DNA from: Thermodesulfobacteriota bacterium
Lineage (GTDB): Bacteria > Desulfobacterota_D > UBA1144 > Nemesobacterales > CSP1-2
Reading direction: 5' to 3'
DNA length: 38,568 nucleotides
Assembly (NCBI GenBank): GCA_036397855.1
Contig: DASWID010000018.1
Coordinates: forward strand, 1 to 38,568
A program made the position numbers and the translations under genes. Positions 1 through 9,555 of the stretch are shown here, piece by piece; the stretch's first letter is position 1, and each line of letters opens with the position of its first letter. The notes beneath the pieces were generated by a model. It had not been told where the DNA came from. It did no database searches and worked only from the letters and a program-made list of their open reading frames with translations.

Positions 1-1217
1 CACGCCTGTTAGGGACAACAGGGTACGGCACTTATGCTTATGCCTTGGCTTGGGTTAGCCTATTAAGCGTTCTATCTATTTTTGGATTGGACAAACTCCT
101 TGTTCGGGAAATAGCAGTCTATAACACTCGATCGTCCTGGAACCTGATGAGTGGTCTCCTGCGCTGGTCAAATATTACCGCATTAGTTGTTTCGCTAGGG
201 TTTGCACTCTTAGCAGGAATTACTATATGGATACTAAGTGATCGTCTCGAATCGCAGATGACCTATACCCTTTTGATTGCCCTCGTAATGTTACCTTTGA
301 TTGTGCTCTTGCGACTAAGGCAGGCCGCGATGAGGGGACTCCATCATGTGGTTGGTGGACAACTACCGGAGACGCTTATTATGCCTATCTCCTTTTTTAT
401 AGTAGTTGGTGGTATGTACCTGTTTATGAAAAATGCACTAAGTGCGCCAGCAGTTGTGATAGCCCAGGTAGTGGCCGTTGGGATTGCTTTACTTATTGGA
501 GTTCGGCAGTTACAAACAAGCCTTCCGCAATCTGCTAAAGAGGCACATCCTGTCTATCAAAGCTGGACATGGACGTACATTGTAATGCCACTTGTATTTC
601 TTGATACTATGACGATGATTAATTCTCAGATAGACATAATTTTGCTGGGATTGATGAAGAGTACGGGTATGGTGGGTGTTTATGCTGTTGCTAAGAAGGG
701 AGCGGCTCTCATTACATTTATACTCATAGCTGTAAACATTGCGCTGGCACCCACAATTGCCAGTATGTATGCGGCAGGTGAGATGGATAAATTGCAGCGC
801 ATGATTACAAAAAGCGCACGCGTGATTTTAATAGGTTCTCTGCCCATTGCTATTGTGCTCATATTATTTGGTCACTGGTTCTTGTTATTTTTCTTTGGTC
901 AGGATTTTGTTCATGGCGAAAAAGCACTTGCCATTTTAAGCGCCGGCCAGCTTATAAACGCTGCAATGGGATCGGTAGGTCTATTACTTATCATGACTGG
1001 CTACGAGCGTGATGCTGCTATGTGTGTTGGGATCAGTGCGGTACTGAATATCATACTTAACGCTTTTCTTATACCGAAGTGGGGATTGGAGGGTGCTGCC
1101 GCTGCTACGACAACTACGGTTATATTTTGGAATATCCTGTTAGCAATCTTGGTGTATAAGAGGCTTGGAATTCATTCCACAGCTCTCGGGGAGATGAGAT
1201 TGTGGAAACAAGTATGA
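1..1217 (+). CDS. Wzx-type oligosaccharide flippase, 5' truncated by the window edge
   Basis: This is an integral membrane protein of the polysaccharide flippase (MATE/MOP) superfamily, which moves lipid-linked glycan units across the inner membrane. The reading frame is open back to base 3. The residues before the first possible start (a TTG at 45) read as ordinary flippase sequence with a GTTGYGTYAYA run, so the real start lies upstream and about 404 residues are visible. The protein is an almost unbroken series of hydrophobic helices with short charged loops. A late TGYERDAAMCVG stretch followed by NIILNAFLIPKWGLEGAAAATT is typical of the Wzx C-terminal half. The stop codon overlaps the start region of the sulfotransferase gene, so the two are probably cotranscribed. 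The family call is firm; the exact substrate cannot be read from sequence. Confidence 0.85.
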   Translation, partial: RLLGTTGYGTYAYALAWVSLLSVLSIFGLDKLLVREIAVYNTRSSWNLMSGLLRWSNITALVVSLGFALLAGITIWILSDRLESQMTYTLLIALVMLPLIVLLRLRQAAMRGLHHVVGGQLPETLIMPISFFIVVGGMYLFMKNALSAPAVVIAQVVAVGIALLIGVRQLQTSLPQSAKEAHPVYQSWTWTYIVMPLVFLDTMTMINSQIDIILLGLMKSTGMVGVYAVAKKGAALITFILIAVNIALAPTIASMYAAGEMDKLQRMITKSARVILIGSLPIAIVLILFGHWFLLFFFGQDFVHGEKALAILSAGQLINAAMGSVGLLLIMTGYERDAAMCVGISAVLNIILNAFLIPKWGLEGAAAATTTTVIFWNILLAILVYKRLGIHSTALGEMRLWKQV

Positions 1218-2131
1218 GAAAACCGGACTTTTTCATAGTAGGAGCCCCAAAGTGTGGCACTACTGCGATGCAGGATTATCTAGGCCAGCATCCGGACATC
1301 TTTATGCCTGAGGCGAAGCCACCTCTTTTTCGTGGCAAAGAACTCCATTTCTTCGGGAGTGACCTTAAGGCTAATCGCAAAATGCTTACGAAAGAAGAAT
1401 ATTTCTCCTATTTCCGAGAGGCAAAATATGAGAAGCGAGTTGGTGAGGCAACCGTGTGGTATTTGTACTCTAAGCGTGCGGCTTATGAAATTAAAGCGTT
1501 CGATCCCTCTTCGAAAATTATCATTATGCTCAGAAACCCCGTGGAGATGCTATATTCTTACCATTCCCAACTAGTTTATAACGGTGATGAGCATATTGAA
1601 GATTTGAGGGCCGCCTTGGATGCAGAACTAGATAGAAAGCGGGGGTTACTTGGTCCGAGACAAGGTTTAATTCCCATTGAACGTTTTTATTATAGAGAAG
1701 TTGTGCGATATCCTGAACAAGTTAAGAGATATTTTGATGTTTTTGGCAGGGAGAATGTTCATATTATTATCTTCGACGACTTTATAACCGATAAAAATAG
1801 AGTTTATAGGGAAACTCTTCGCTTTTTAGATGTTGATGAAGATTTCGGACCGTCTTTTAAAGTTATCAACCCCAATAAAGAGGTAAGAAGCAGGTTCTTG
1901 AGAGATTTACTGAGAAGTCCACCACAAGTCGCTCAATCGGTTGCTAAGTTTTTGATACCTACAAAGTGGCATCAAGGCTTTATCGAAGTGCTCAGTAGGT
2001 ATAATACTAAGTATAAGTCCCACGAGACCATCAATTCCGAATTAAGGAAACAACTACAAGCTGAGTTTGCGTCAGAAGTTGAGGAACTTAGTGAGCTAAT
2101 GGGAAGAGATCTTACCCATTGGAATAAATGA
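1202..2131 (+). CDS. PAPS-dependent sulfotransferase family protein
   Basis: The protein probably transfers sulfate from PAPS to a glycan or other small acceptor. The 5'-phosphosulfate-binding loop GAPKCGTTAMQDYL sits near residues 14-27. The 3'-phosphate-binding region KIIIMLRNPVEMLYSYHSQ sits near 105-123, with the expected Arg and Ser (about R111 and S119). Length (309 residues) suits a bacterial single-domain member. Two starts are possible. GTG 1202 is preceded by GGGGAG at 1188-1193 with 8-base spacing. ATG 1214 overlaps the flippase stop as ATGA but has little Shine-Dalgarno. I prefer 1202. The position directly after a flippase and before methyl- and glycosyltransferases suggests it decorates the exported polysaccharide, which is inference. 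The next 253 bases hold no gene. Confidence 0.88.
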   Translation: METSMRKPDFFIVGAPKCGTTAMQDYLGQHPDIFMPEAKPPLFRGKELHFFGSDLKANRKMLTKEEYFSYFREAKYEKRVGEATVWYLYSKRAAYEIKAFDPSSKIIIMLRNPVEMLYSYHSQLVYNGDEHIEDLRAALDAELDRKRGLLGPRQGLIPIERFYYREVVRYPEQVKRYFDVFGRENVHIIIFDDFITDKNRVYRETLRFLDVDEDFGPSFKVINPNKEVRSRFLRDLLRSPPQVAQSVAKFLIPTKWHQGFIEVLSRYNTKYKSHETINSELRKQLQAEFASEVEELSELMGRDLTHWNK

Positions 2132-2384
2132 CGATAAACTTTTTTGAGAATACAGTCTTGATGAGCGGCGTATGATTCATACGTATTTTGGATAAGAATT
2201 TATCATTATGATCGTCGAAATTTAAAATGTATAAGCGTTCCCTATTTAGTCTTGCGATTATAATACCTATTACTATCTATGGTCGCCCAATACAGGTGAC
2301 TTCTAATTAACTAAAATGTAACGAGGTATATTATCATGTCTTAAAAAAGTGACTGATAATTTTTAAATCAATGGTTGAAAAATC

Positions 2385-3053
2385 ATGATGCTAATAAGAA
2401 CTATTCCCATAAAGGATTTTGTGGACTTAACCAAAATTAAGTTAATTCTTTCGGTGCGGCCTTACACGCAGATAACTTATCCAAGATTATCTAAACTCTA
2501 TGAGAAGGCTACATGGATAGAGAGAAAAGAAATTGATGGTAGTTTTGTGGAATGTGGTGTCTGTAACGGTGGAAGTGCCGGGTTAATTGCCTCGGTGGCT
2601 AAACGTAACAAGAATAGACACATTTGGCTATTCGATTCCTGGGAAGGTTTACCAGCGCCATCCCAAAAGGATGTCTCGTATCTTGGGACAAAGGGTCAAA
2701 AAGGTATGGCTTTGGGTTATGAAGATAAGGTTCGACAGTTATTGTTTAATAAGCTTAAGTTGGAGAATAAGAATATCCATCTTGTAAAAGGTTGGTTTAA
2801 CGAAGCCATTCCTCCGCGTAAAACAGAAATCGGCGGTATTGCGCTTTTGCATTTGGACTGCGACTGGTATGAATCAGTAAAATTCTGTTTGGAAGAGTTA
2901 TGTGATAGTGTAGTAAACGGTGGCTTTATTTTCATAGATGATTATGGACACTGGGAGGGATGTAGGAGAGCTGTCGATGAGTTTATCGAAGGGAGAAATT
3001 TAAAGATAAAGTTAATTAAAATTGACTATACCGGTGTTTATTTTCAAAAATAA
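2385..3053 (+). CDS. TylF/MycF-like SAM-dependent O-methyltransferase
   Basis: This resembles the macrocin O-methyltransferase family (TylF), Mg2+-dependent enzymes that methylate sugar hydroxyls. Visible motifs are a SAM loop FVECGVCNGGSA (residues about 54-65), DSWEGLP (84-90), the acidic LHLDCDWYES strand (155-164) and IDDYGHWEGCRRAVDEF (184-200). The Asp residues in the last two motifs correspond to the family's metal and catalytic positions. Length is 222 residues, slightly short. ATG 2385 is followed at once by ATG 2388 and neither has a clear Shine-Dalgarno. The 253-base AT-rich gap before the gene contains a TATAAT at 2259-2264 without a good -35, so the promoter is unresolved. Within this cluster the likely substrate is a sugar of the surface glycan. 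Confidence 0.85.
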   Translation: MMLIRTIPIKDFVDLTKIKLILSVRPYTQITYPRLSKLYEKATWIERKEIDGSFVECGVCNGGSAGLIASVAKRNKNRHIWLFDSWEGLPAPSQKDVSYLGTKGQKGMALGYEDKVRQLLFNKLKLENKNIHLVKGWFNEAIPPRKTEIGGIALLHLDCDWYESVKFCLEELCDSVVNGGFIFIDDYGHWEGCRRAVDEFIEGRNLKIKLIKIDYTGVYFQK

Positions 3054-3062
3054 GCGGGATTA

Positions 3063-3773
3063 ATGAATATGAAATATGGGTTTATTGAACATAAAGATGG
3101 GAAACTCGTAATTGATAAAACGAAGACGATGTCAATTCTAGCCAATAGACTTTTTTTAGAGGCGATGAAAGAAGTAGTAAATTATGCTAAAGGGGAATTG
3201 CTAGATGTTGGTTGTGGACAATCTCCGTTTTACCCATTATTTTTACAAAGAACTAGTGGGTATGTTAAGACGGATATGCTGACTTCTCCTGGAAAACCGG
3301 ACATATTCTCAGACATTATTGCTCTTCCGTTTAAAGATGAATCCTTTGATACTATTCTTTGCACTCACGTTTTAGAACATGTTTATGATCCATTCTGCGC
3401 TTTCCATGAAATGAAGCGCGCCCTTCGGCGCGGAGGAGTCATCATAATAGGGACTCCACTTATTTACTGGATACATGAAGCTCCTGTTGATTACCTAAGA
3501 TATACAAAATATTTTTACCAAAAAATAGCTAAAATGTATGACTTTGAAATCACTTACCTGAAGGAAGTTGGTGGAATTATGAGCGTCCTTGTTGATATGT
3601 TATCTAAGGGAATAATTCTTTTCTCGTTGAAAAGTAGATACCTGAGTTTTTTTAAATACATCTCTTTCCTTTTGCAGGATATAGGATGGGTTATTATTGA
3701 TAAAATTTTGAGAAGGGATTTTGCAATTCCCATAATGAACTTGGGTTACGTTGTAGCTTTTCGAAAAAGATAA
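3063..3773 (+). CDS. class I SAM-dependent methyltransferase (Methyltransf_11 type)
   Basis: The SAM-binding motif I LLDVGCGQSPF occupies about residues 46-56. A KTDML acidic segment follows, then the post-motif block FDTILCTHVLEHVYDPF near 100-116 and a GGVIIIGTPL strand. This is the pattern of small-molecule Methyltransf_11 enzymes. Length is 236 residues. The C-terminal third is hydrophobic (ISFLLQDIGWVIID region) and may pack against the membrane or a partner. The gene begins 9 bases after the TylF-like gene, so it is probably in the same transcript. ATG 3063 and ATG 3069 are both possible starts. The acceptor is unknown; a glycan or glycolipid acceptor is inferred from the neighbours. 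Confidence 0.85.
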   Translation: MNMKYGFIEHKDGKLVIDKTKTMSILANRLFLEAMKEVVNYAKGELLDVGCGQSPFYPLFLQRTSGYVKTDMLTSPGKPDIFSDIIALPFKDESFDTILCTHVLEHVYDPFCAFHEMKRALRRGGVIIIGTPLIYWIHEAPVDYLRYTKYFYQKIAKMYDFEITYLKEVGGIMSVLVDMLSKGIILFSLKSRYLSFFKYISFLLQDIGWVIIDKILRRDFAIPIMNLGYVVAFRKR

Positions 3774-3839
3774 TCGGTTTGAAAGACTTTTCTCATAAGT
3801 ACGAATAGTGGATAAGAAATATTAAGTTATAGAGATAAA

Positions 3840-4595
3840 ATGCATTATCGGCCTAAAATTTATTGGGAAGAAAGACTTAGACAAAGTTTTTCATTAAAAA
3901 ACACGGGTCACATTGGTTTTACCTTACTTTATAACAATTGGTCATATAAAGCAAAAGTTAGAGTCCTTCAAAAAGTATTAAGCAATTTAAAGATAAATTG
4001 TGAGGGTAAAAGTGTCTTAGATATTGGATGTGGAACAGGCTTTTGGATCGAATTTTACAAATCTCAGGGAGCAACCTCGCTTGTTGGAGTTGATATTACC
4101 AATATAAGTATCGAAAAACTAAGAGAGAAATTTCCGGAGCTTGAGTTTAATGAGCTGGATATAGGAGAGGATGAGATAAACTTGAACGGAAGATTCGATA
4201 TAATAAATGTTTTTGATGTCTTATATCATATAAGAGATAATCTGAAATTTGAGAAAGCGATTTCTAATATCGCAAAATTATCTAAACAAGGTTCTTATAT
4301 ATTCATAACAGATTCATTGATCGACAAGTCTGAAGCGGAGTACGTTACCTTTAGGAGTTTAGCTACATACAAAGAGCAATTCAAAAGAAATAGGTTAAGG
4401 TTTATCGAAGTTGCGCCACTTTTTTATCTGTTGAACCGACCTTATCCATGTCTTTTACAGGTGATTAAATTTGGTCTTATTAAAACCAAATTTAATATAG
4501 ATCACATAATGGCTCCTATGCTTTATTACCTGGATAAGGTTTTTTTATCACTTAAAAGATCGAATCTTAAGCTGATTGTTTGTGTGAAAGAATGA
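3840..4595 (+). CDS. class I SAM-dependent methyltransferase
   Basis: Motif I VLDIGCGTGFW at about residues 59-69 is a textbook Rossmann SAM-binding loop. It is followed by GVDITNISIEKLREKFP (motif II region) and FDIINVFDVLYHI, the catalytic-face strand of Methyltransf_11/12 enzymes. Length is 251 residues. The N-terminal 50 residues are rich in aromatic and basic residues, and the C-terminus has a basic, leucine-rich tail. Base composition is very AT-rich, like the adjoining genes. The stop overlaps the start of the next glycosyltransferase as ATGA (4592-4595), which implies translational coupling. Substrate is not deducible; surface-glycan modification is inferred from location. Confidence 0.84.
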   Translation: MHYRPKIYWEERLRQSFSLKNTGHIGFTLLYNNWSYKAKVRVLQKVLSNLKINCEGKSVLDIGCGTGFWIEFYKSQGATSLVGVDITNISIEKLREKFPELEFNELDIGEDEINLNGRFDIINVFDVLYHIRDNLKFEKAISNIAKLSKQGSYIFITDSLIDKSEAEYVTFRSLATYKEQFKRNRLRFIEVAPLFYLLNRPYPCLLQVIKFGLIKTKFNIDHIMAPMLYYLDKVFLSLKRSNLKLIVCVKE

Positions 4596-5845
4596 GAATA
4601 GCTTTATTTCTTACAAACTTTCCTATGCTCTCCGAAACCTTCATCCTAAACCAGATAACAGGGCTCATAAATTTGGGAATTAACTTTGATATTTACGCTT
4701 CGACTAATCCCCATGAGGAAAAGGTCCATCGTCAGGTAGAGGAGTATAACTTGCTAGAAAGAGTAAGTTATTCGGATTCAATCACCCCGGTATATAAGAG
4801 ATTAACAAAAGGCGTCAAAATAGTTTTAAAGAATTTTTGCAAAAGTCCTTTAGCATACTCCGAAGCAATGAAAAGCAAATCGCTTAGAGACATATTTTAC
4901 GTGAATGACTTCACGCTCAATAAGTCAAGAAAATCTTATGACTTGATACATGCCCACTACGGCTCTAATGGACGTATAGCGGCAATCTTAAAGAAATCGG
5001 GTGTATTTAAGGGGAAGCTTATTACTACCTTTCACGGATACGATTTCAGCAAATTAATAAATGAAAGAGGGATTCAGACTTACAAGGATCTTTTTAGAGT
5101 GGGAGACCTTTTTACTGCTAATACGAATTTTACCAAAGAGAGATTAATTGAATTGGGATGTTCCAAGGCTAGAGTTGTCAAGCTGCCCGTAGGTATAGAA
5201 ATAAAATTGTTTAATTATAGAGAAAGGTACTTAGGGGAGGTGGACATAGTTAAACTTTTGACAGTGGGGCGAATGGTCGAGAAAAAGGGGCTGGAATACG
5301 CGATTAAGGCTGTCGCTAGGGTAGCTCAGAAGTATCCAAATATTGAATATAATATAGTAGGTGATGGTTTATTAAGACAGAGGCTTGAAAACTTGATTAA
5401 GGAACTGGGGATAAGCGATAAGGTCAATCTTTTAGGCTGGAAGACACAAGAAGAATTGCGAAAGCTGTTTCAAGATGCGCACATTTTTATATTATCTAGT
5501 GTAAAGTCAACCGATGGAGATATGGAGGGGCAGGGATTGGTTCTTCAAGAAGCTCAAGCAGTGGGGATCCCTGTTTTATCTACGCTTCATAATGGAATTC
5601 CTGAAGGGGTTATAGATGGTAAGTCCGGTTTCCTTGTCCCAGAGAGGGATGTGGATGCATTAACCGACAGGCTACAATACCTAGTCGAACATCGTGAACT
5701 ATGGCCGGAAATGGGACGATGCGGTCGAAAGTTGGTAGAAGAGAAATATGATATCAAGATGTTAAATTCTAAATTAGTAAGGATCTACGATGCATTATTA
5801 ACTGAGAATACGGCTCTTTTAGAAGAGCTTCGGGAGTTGCAATAG
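4592..5845 (+). CDS. family-4 glycosyltransferase (WcaL/AmsK-like)
   Basis: This is a GT-B fold retaining glycosyltransferase. The N-terminus MRIALFLTNFPMLSETFILN matches the LSETFI signature of WcaL/AmsK-type enzymes from exopolysaccharide clusters. The C-terminal GT4 domain shows LLTVGRMVEKKGLEYAIKA, NIVGDGLLRQRLE, NLLGWKTQEEL and the nucleotide-sugar EX7E region EGQGLVLQEAQAVG. Length from ATG 4592 is 417 residues. A TTG at 4580 is in frame, but ATG 4592 gives the canonical N-terminus and overlaps the previous stop as ATGA, so I chose it. It is the last right-facing gene of the locus and meets a left-facing glycosyltransferase after a 76-base gap. Confidence 0.9.
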   Translation: MRIALFLTNFPMLSETFILNQITGLINLGINFDIYASTNPHEEKVHRQVEEYNLLERVSYSDSITPVYKRLTKGVKIVLKNFCKSPLAYSEAMKSKSLRDIFYVNDFTLNKSRKSYDLIHAHYGSNGRIAAILKKSGVFKGKLITTFHGYDFSKLINERGIQTYKDLFRVGDLFTANTNFTKERLIELGCSKARVVKLPVGIEIKLFNYRERYLGEVDIVKLLTVGRMVEKKGLEYAIKAVARVAQKYPNIEYNIVGDGLLRQRLENLIKELGISDKVNLLGWKTQEELRKLFQDAHIFILSSVKSTDGDMEGQGLVLQEAQAVGIPVLSTLHNGIPEGVIDGKSGFLVPERDVDALTDRLQYLVEHRELWPEMGRCGRKLVEEKYDIKMLNSKLVRIYDALLTENTALLEELRELQ

Positions 5846-5921
5846 GATTATTATACTTGACCCATTGCAGATGAGCTATGAGGACTTCTTTCTTTGCTAA
5901 ATTTTTATGTAAATCACGGAT

Positions 5922-7235
5922 CTACGTCTGCTGCGCTTCTAGTATTGTTTCATGTAACTTATTACCTAATCTTTCCCAAGAATAATCGTCAACATATTGT
6001 AGGTTGAAATTACGATCTAGATTTTTATTTTTCCAAAGATTGTGGAAATGTATTAAGGAATCTTTAATCATTTGAGGGTTATTTTGTACTGTGATTCCTC
6101 TGTTAAGTTTTTCCACGAGTTTTGATGCCAGATCAGCCTCGTCATTTTTTATTGATAGAATGGGCCTTTTAGCTGCTATGTACTCATAAATTTTCCCTGG
6201 GACTTGGACTCTGCCTCTATGTCCAATTAAAAGAAGTAATGAGGCTCCCTTTTGGAGTGCGATGGCTCTTTGGTGTTGAACAAAGCCAACAAAGCGAACG
6301 ATTTCGGAAAGGCCATTATTTTTTACGTAGCTCTTACAATCATCATCAACCAAATTGGCGGTGATAACTATTTCTACATCCTTCCATATTTGTTTTAACT
6401 GTTTAAGTGCGTCAAAGAATACGATTGGTTCATTAGCTTTATAGAATTTACCCGTGTGGACAATCCTGAATTTACTTGTGGTTTCAGGTGCGACCTCATT
6501 GTATTCCTCCGGAGAAAACCCCTGTGAAATTACTTTAATATTTTCGTTTCTGAGAAATGGATACAAACTCAAGTAATGATCCTTGGTCTCTTGTGTTGTA
6601 ACAATTAGTCTATTTGCCGATTTAAGAATCTTGGACTCTATTTTTTCATCAGTCCATGAACGCCATTTTGGCATTGGTAATATTGGATTGTTTACCCAAG
6701 GATCACCATAATCTGCAATCCAAGATATATCTCCGTTAAACTGTTTTAGAATGAAACCTAGAATATGGCAGGTAAAAGGAAAACCTGAAGAAATGATGAA
6801 ATCATAGCTACCTTCTTTCTTGAGTGCATATCCTTTTAACAATGCGAATGGTAGCCAGATTACTGCTTCGTCTGGTATAAACAAGTATCTTAATCCATTC
6901 TCATAAAGATTAAATAAAAGTCTTCCCATTCCTTGTCGCATTGACTCATATGAGCGAAATAGAGCGCTTCTACTGTCTCCGCTAGTTTTGCTCAAGAGAA
7001 AGCTCGAGAGATGGTGCATGATTCCGGGATAAGTTCTGAATATCCTGACTTCATCCGGTATGTTTTCTAAAAGCTCGGGGTCGTGGTTGGGGTGGTTCTG
7101 AGAGGTGCGGATAGTGAGAACATCAATTTCCCAGCCTTTTGAAGAAAGCTGCTTTACAAATTCTTTCCATCTGTAGCTTCGGGGTGTGCCTATCGGTGGG
7201 AAATAATAAGTGCATAAAAGAATTCTCCCTCTCAT
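5922..7235 (-). CDS. family-4-like glycosyltransferase
   Basis: The N-terminus MRGRILLCTYYFPPIGTPRS is the YFPP signature of GT-B enzymes with a glycosyltransferase-4 N-terminal domain. RIVHTGKFYKANEPIVFFDA marks the start of the C-terminal nucleotide-sugar domain, with a late GRVQVPGKIYEYIAAKRPIL replacing the usual EX7E segment (KIYEY is the conserved part). Length is 437 residues. The gene starts 4 bases after the stop of the upstream left-facing glycosyltransferase, so they form an operon. Its role is presumably adding one sugar to the repeat unit; donor and linkage cannot be told. Confidence 0.85.
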   Translation of the reverse strand: MRGRILLCTYYFPPIGTPRSYRWKEFVKQLSSKGWEIDVLTIRTSQNHPNHDPELLENIPDEVRIFRTYPGIMHHLSSFLLSKTSGDSRSALFRSYESMRQGMGRLLFNLYENGLRYLFIPDEAVIWLPFALLKGYALKKEGSYDFIISSGFPFTCHILGFILKQFNGDISWIADYGDPWVNNPILPMPKWRSWTDEKIESKILKSANRLIVTTQETKDHYLSLYPFLRNENIKVISQGFSPEEYNEVAPETTSKFRIVHTGKFYKANEPIVFFDALKQLKQIWKDVEIVITANLVDDDCKSYVKNNGLSEIVRFVGFVQHQRAIALQKGASLLLLIGHRGRVQVPGKIYEYIAAKRPILSIKNDEADLASKLVEKLNRGITVQNNPQMIKDSLIHFHNLWKNKNLDRNFNLQYVDDYSWERLGNKLHETILEAQQT

Positions 7236-7239
7236 GTCA

Positions 7240-8325
7240 TTAACTGGAAGAGGCCTTTTTCTGAATTATAGAGGACGGATTCGAGTTAAATCCAAGAATA
7301 TCTGCGATTGCCTTTTCAAATTGTTTTTGGCTGTCTTTTAGGTTGTATTTCTTGGCTGTTTCATAACCGTTTTTTCGCAATTTTTCTCTCAGCACCCCAT
7401 CTCTGAGTATGGTCTCAAGCTTTTCTTTTAAATTGTCAGTATCTTCAACATCTGTTACAAGGGCATTATCCGCATTTCTCACGTAGGGAACAGCTCGAGT
7501 TGTGACAACCGGACACCCGCAAGCCATTGCCTCTAGTGGCATAAGGGGAAATCCCTCATGTCGAGTTGGATAAAAAAATACGTCGGCAGCGGTAAGTATC
7601 TTCCTGAGCTCTTGAATTCCGAGCCAGCCAAAGTTCTTAACTTTGGTATTCATAATTTCGTTTTCCAATGTTTCGCCGCAGGCCCAAACCTCTATCTTTG
7701 TTTTCAAATCATAACTTAGTTTATTTATGACCTTTACTACAATATCAAGTCCCTTTCTGTAATCTTTCCTGGAAAGCACAATTACTGCTTTCCTATTTCC
7801 TTTTATTATTGATAACTTCTCGTCGGGATCGGGATAGAATGTCTCCAAGTCTATTCCATTCTCAACAAGTGTTGCACTGGCTTTGTATTTTTCTATTAGC
7901 TCTCGCACAAGCTCATTGGATACAGCTATTACCTTTATCCTCATAAGACTTAGACAGTAGAAGTAGAGGTTCCTTATAAGAAACCTTTTAAGTGAGTTCC
8001 TGTAATAAGATTCATCATAATCTTGAGCGAAGTATATGAGCCTGGAGCGGTTTCTAATCGACAATAATGATGCTAAGGGAATTATATCTACGATTATGGC
8101 ATCTGAGTGAAATTTTTTCACTAAAGAATGAATAATAGTTCCGAGTTTTGTGGGAAAAGGAATCTTTGTCAGTTTTATTTGTGGATGTAGTGTAAAGACC
8201 GTATTAATTGTGTTGTACCATAGGATAACTTTGTATCCCCGTTCAGCCAGAAAGTTTGCATATTGCACGACCATTTTGTCTCCGCCTCTGCTAAAAAGGG
8301 AATGTCTATAAAAGAGAATGTTCAC
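7240..8325 (-). CDS. family-4 glycosyltransferase
   Basis: The N-terminus MNILFYRHSLFSRGGDKMVV has the GG-D nucleotide-sugar enzyme start seen in GT-B proteins. The C-terminal GT4 domain shows VIVLSRKDYRKGLDIVVKV, NFGWLGIQELRKIL and a clear EX7E motif in HEGFPLMPLEAMACGCPVV, followed by the usual C-terminal helices. Length is 361 residues. The start is a GTG at 8325 and gives the expected N-terminus. No Shine-Dalgarno precedes it; a TATAAG at 8330-8335 is close upstream but lacks a good -35. It leads a left-facing pair with the next glycosyltransferase. The 240 bases before it hold no gene that I can see. Confidence 0.88.
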   Translation of the reverse strand: MNILFYRHSLFSRGGDKMVVQYANFLAERGYKVILWYNTINTVFTLHPQIKLTKIPFPTKLGTIIHSLVKKFHSDAIIVDIIPLASLLSIRNRSRLIYFAQDYDESYYRNSLKRFLIRNLYFYCLSLMRIKVIAVSNELVRELIEKYKASATLVENGIDLETFYPDPDEKLSIIKGNRKAVIVLSRKDYRKGLDIVVKVINKLSYDLKTKIEVWACGETLENEIMNTKVKNFGWLGIQELRKILTAADVFFYPTRHEGFPLMPLEAMACGCPVVTTRAVPYVRNADNALVTDVEDTDNLKEKLETILRDGVLREKLRKNGYETAKKYNLKDSQKQFEKAIADILGFNSNPSSIIQKKASSS

Positions 8326-8565
8326 TGATCTTATACTAATATTTTTTGATAATTAACTTTATGAAAGTTTAACTTTTTTCTACCTGTTAAACAATTAGAA
8401 TGTATATTGCTCGGATTTGTTTTAATAAAAAGTCTGCGCCAAATACTTTGACTGAGTAGATTGACCAAGACTTGCCATTAAATATTTCATATTTAAAAAC
8501 GATCTAATTTTGCATCATTTCAGGTGTTCTCTTTGACTTCAAGAAGGGAATCTCTAAACGTAACT

Positions 8566-9276
8566 TTAATTAGCTGATTTTTTCCCTCTTACCCACAGTA
8601 ATTGTGGTTTGGTGCATGGCATGTTGCTTTTTTCAAAGAAGTAATGATAAAAGTCTCTCTCTGGACCTCTTGGAGCCAGTCTATATGAGGTCAATTGGAA
8701 ACGATTAAGCAAACTTTGCTTTATTCTTTCCTCAGACAATAATTGGGGCTCTGTGAATGTAGGAGGTTCTCCGAGATTGAATGATGCAATCAATTCACCA
8801 CCTTTCGCAATAATTCTAAAGATTTCACAGCACATTTTTTCGAAATCGGACACATGATCCAAGGCGTTTAGCGTGAACAATACATCGACGTAGTCTGAAG
8901 GTAGAGGAATTTGTTTCTCTGTGGAGCATACATAACACATATCGTGCGAGGCTATATTAAAGCTTGTGTACTTTTCCGATAGCACATCAATACCGATTCG
9001 AAGCCTTGCATTCTTCGCCCAGCATAGGCTACCTCTAGGCCCACAGCCGAAGTCGGCTACAATTTTATCCTGTAGAAAGGATGCGTCTGCCTCGCCAGCC
9101 ATCCCAAGCATCAAGCGTTCGTAAAATGAGTTTTCGAACACACCCCCTCCCTGTTCCCAACGAGTTTGCCAGTAATGCAACTCCGCCATGTGTTTTGCTT
9201 TTGTAGGTACATAAATCTTTGCTATTCTGCCGATGAATGGTCGTACAGACTTTGGTATGCGATTTATAAAATCCAT
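8566..9276 (-). CDS. class I SAM-dependent methyltransferase
   Basis: VADFGCGPRGSL (about residues 67-78 from this start) is motif I of a SAM-dependent methyltransferase. It is followed by RIGIDVLSEKY, a VDVLFTLNALDHVSDFEKM block (the DHV version of the usual EHV) and KGGELIASFNLGEPPT. Length is 236 residues from ATG 9276; a GTG three codons upstream (9285) is the alternative. No Shine-Dalgarno is evident for either. The gene lies alone between two AT-rich gaps, left-facing like the glycosyltransferases beyond it, and is the outermost gene of the polysaccharide locus. The 279 bases upstream contain no supported gene. Acceptor unknown. Confidence 0.83.
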   Translation of the reverse strand: MDFINRIPKSVRPFIGRIAKIYVPTKAKHMAELHYWQTRWEQGGGVFENSFYERLMLGMAGEADASFLQDKIVADFGCGPRGSLCWAKNARLRIGIDVLSEKYTSFNIASHDMCYVCSTEKQIPLPSDYVDVLFTLNALDHVSDFEKMCCEIFRIIAKGGELIASFNLGEPPTFTEPQLLSEERIKQSLLNRFQLTSYRLAPRGPERDFYHYFFEKSNMPCTKPQLLWVRGKKSAN

Positions 9277-9555
9277 AATATACACTTGTTATTATGGGTC
9301 ATCTTACATACTTACCCGAAGCTAAATCATATCGTAAAACTTAAGTTGATAACTATAGATAAAATATCGAACATAGTTAAAAGTTACTAATAGGGGCAAC
9401 TCATAGCAAAATCTTTAGAATTTTGTTAGAAATCCGGAATCTTTCGATTCCCTGCGATGGATTTGATTCAATTCGTTGCTAATCATTCGGCTACATTACA
9501 GAAAATTTAATATTAGGTGTGTTTGAGAATCAAAGAAGCATGAAATCAATATTTT

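Noticed and set aside
9166-9390. A 74-codon right-facing frame at the start of the last methyltransferase
   Set aside because: It overlaps the N-terminus of a well-supported methyltransferase on the other strand and has low-complexity, AT-driven composition.
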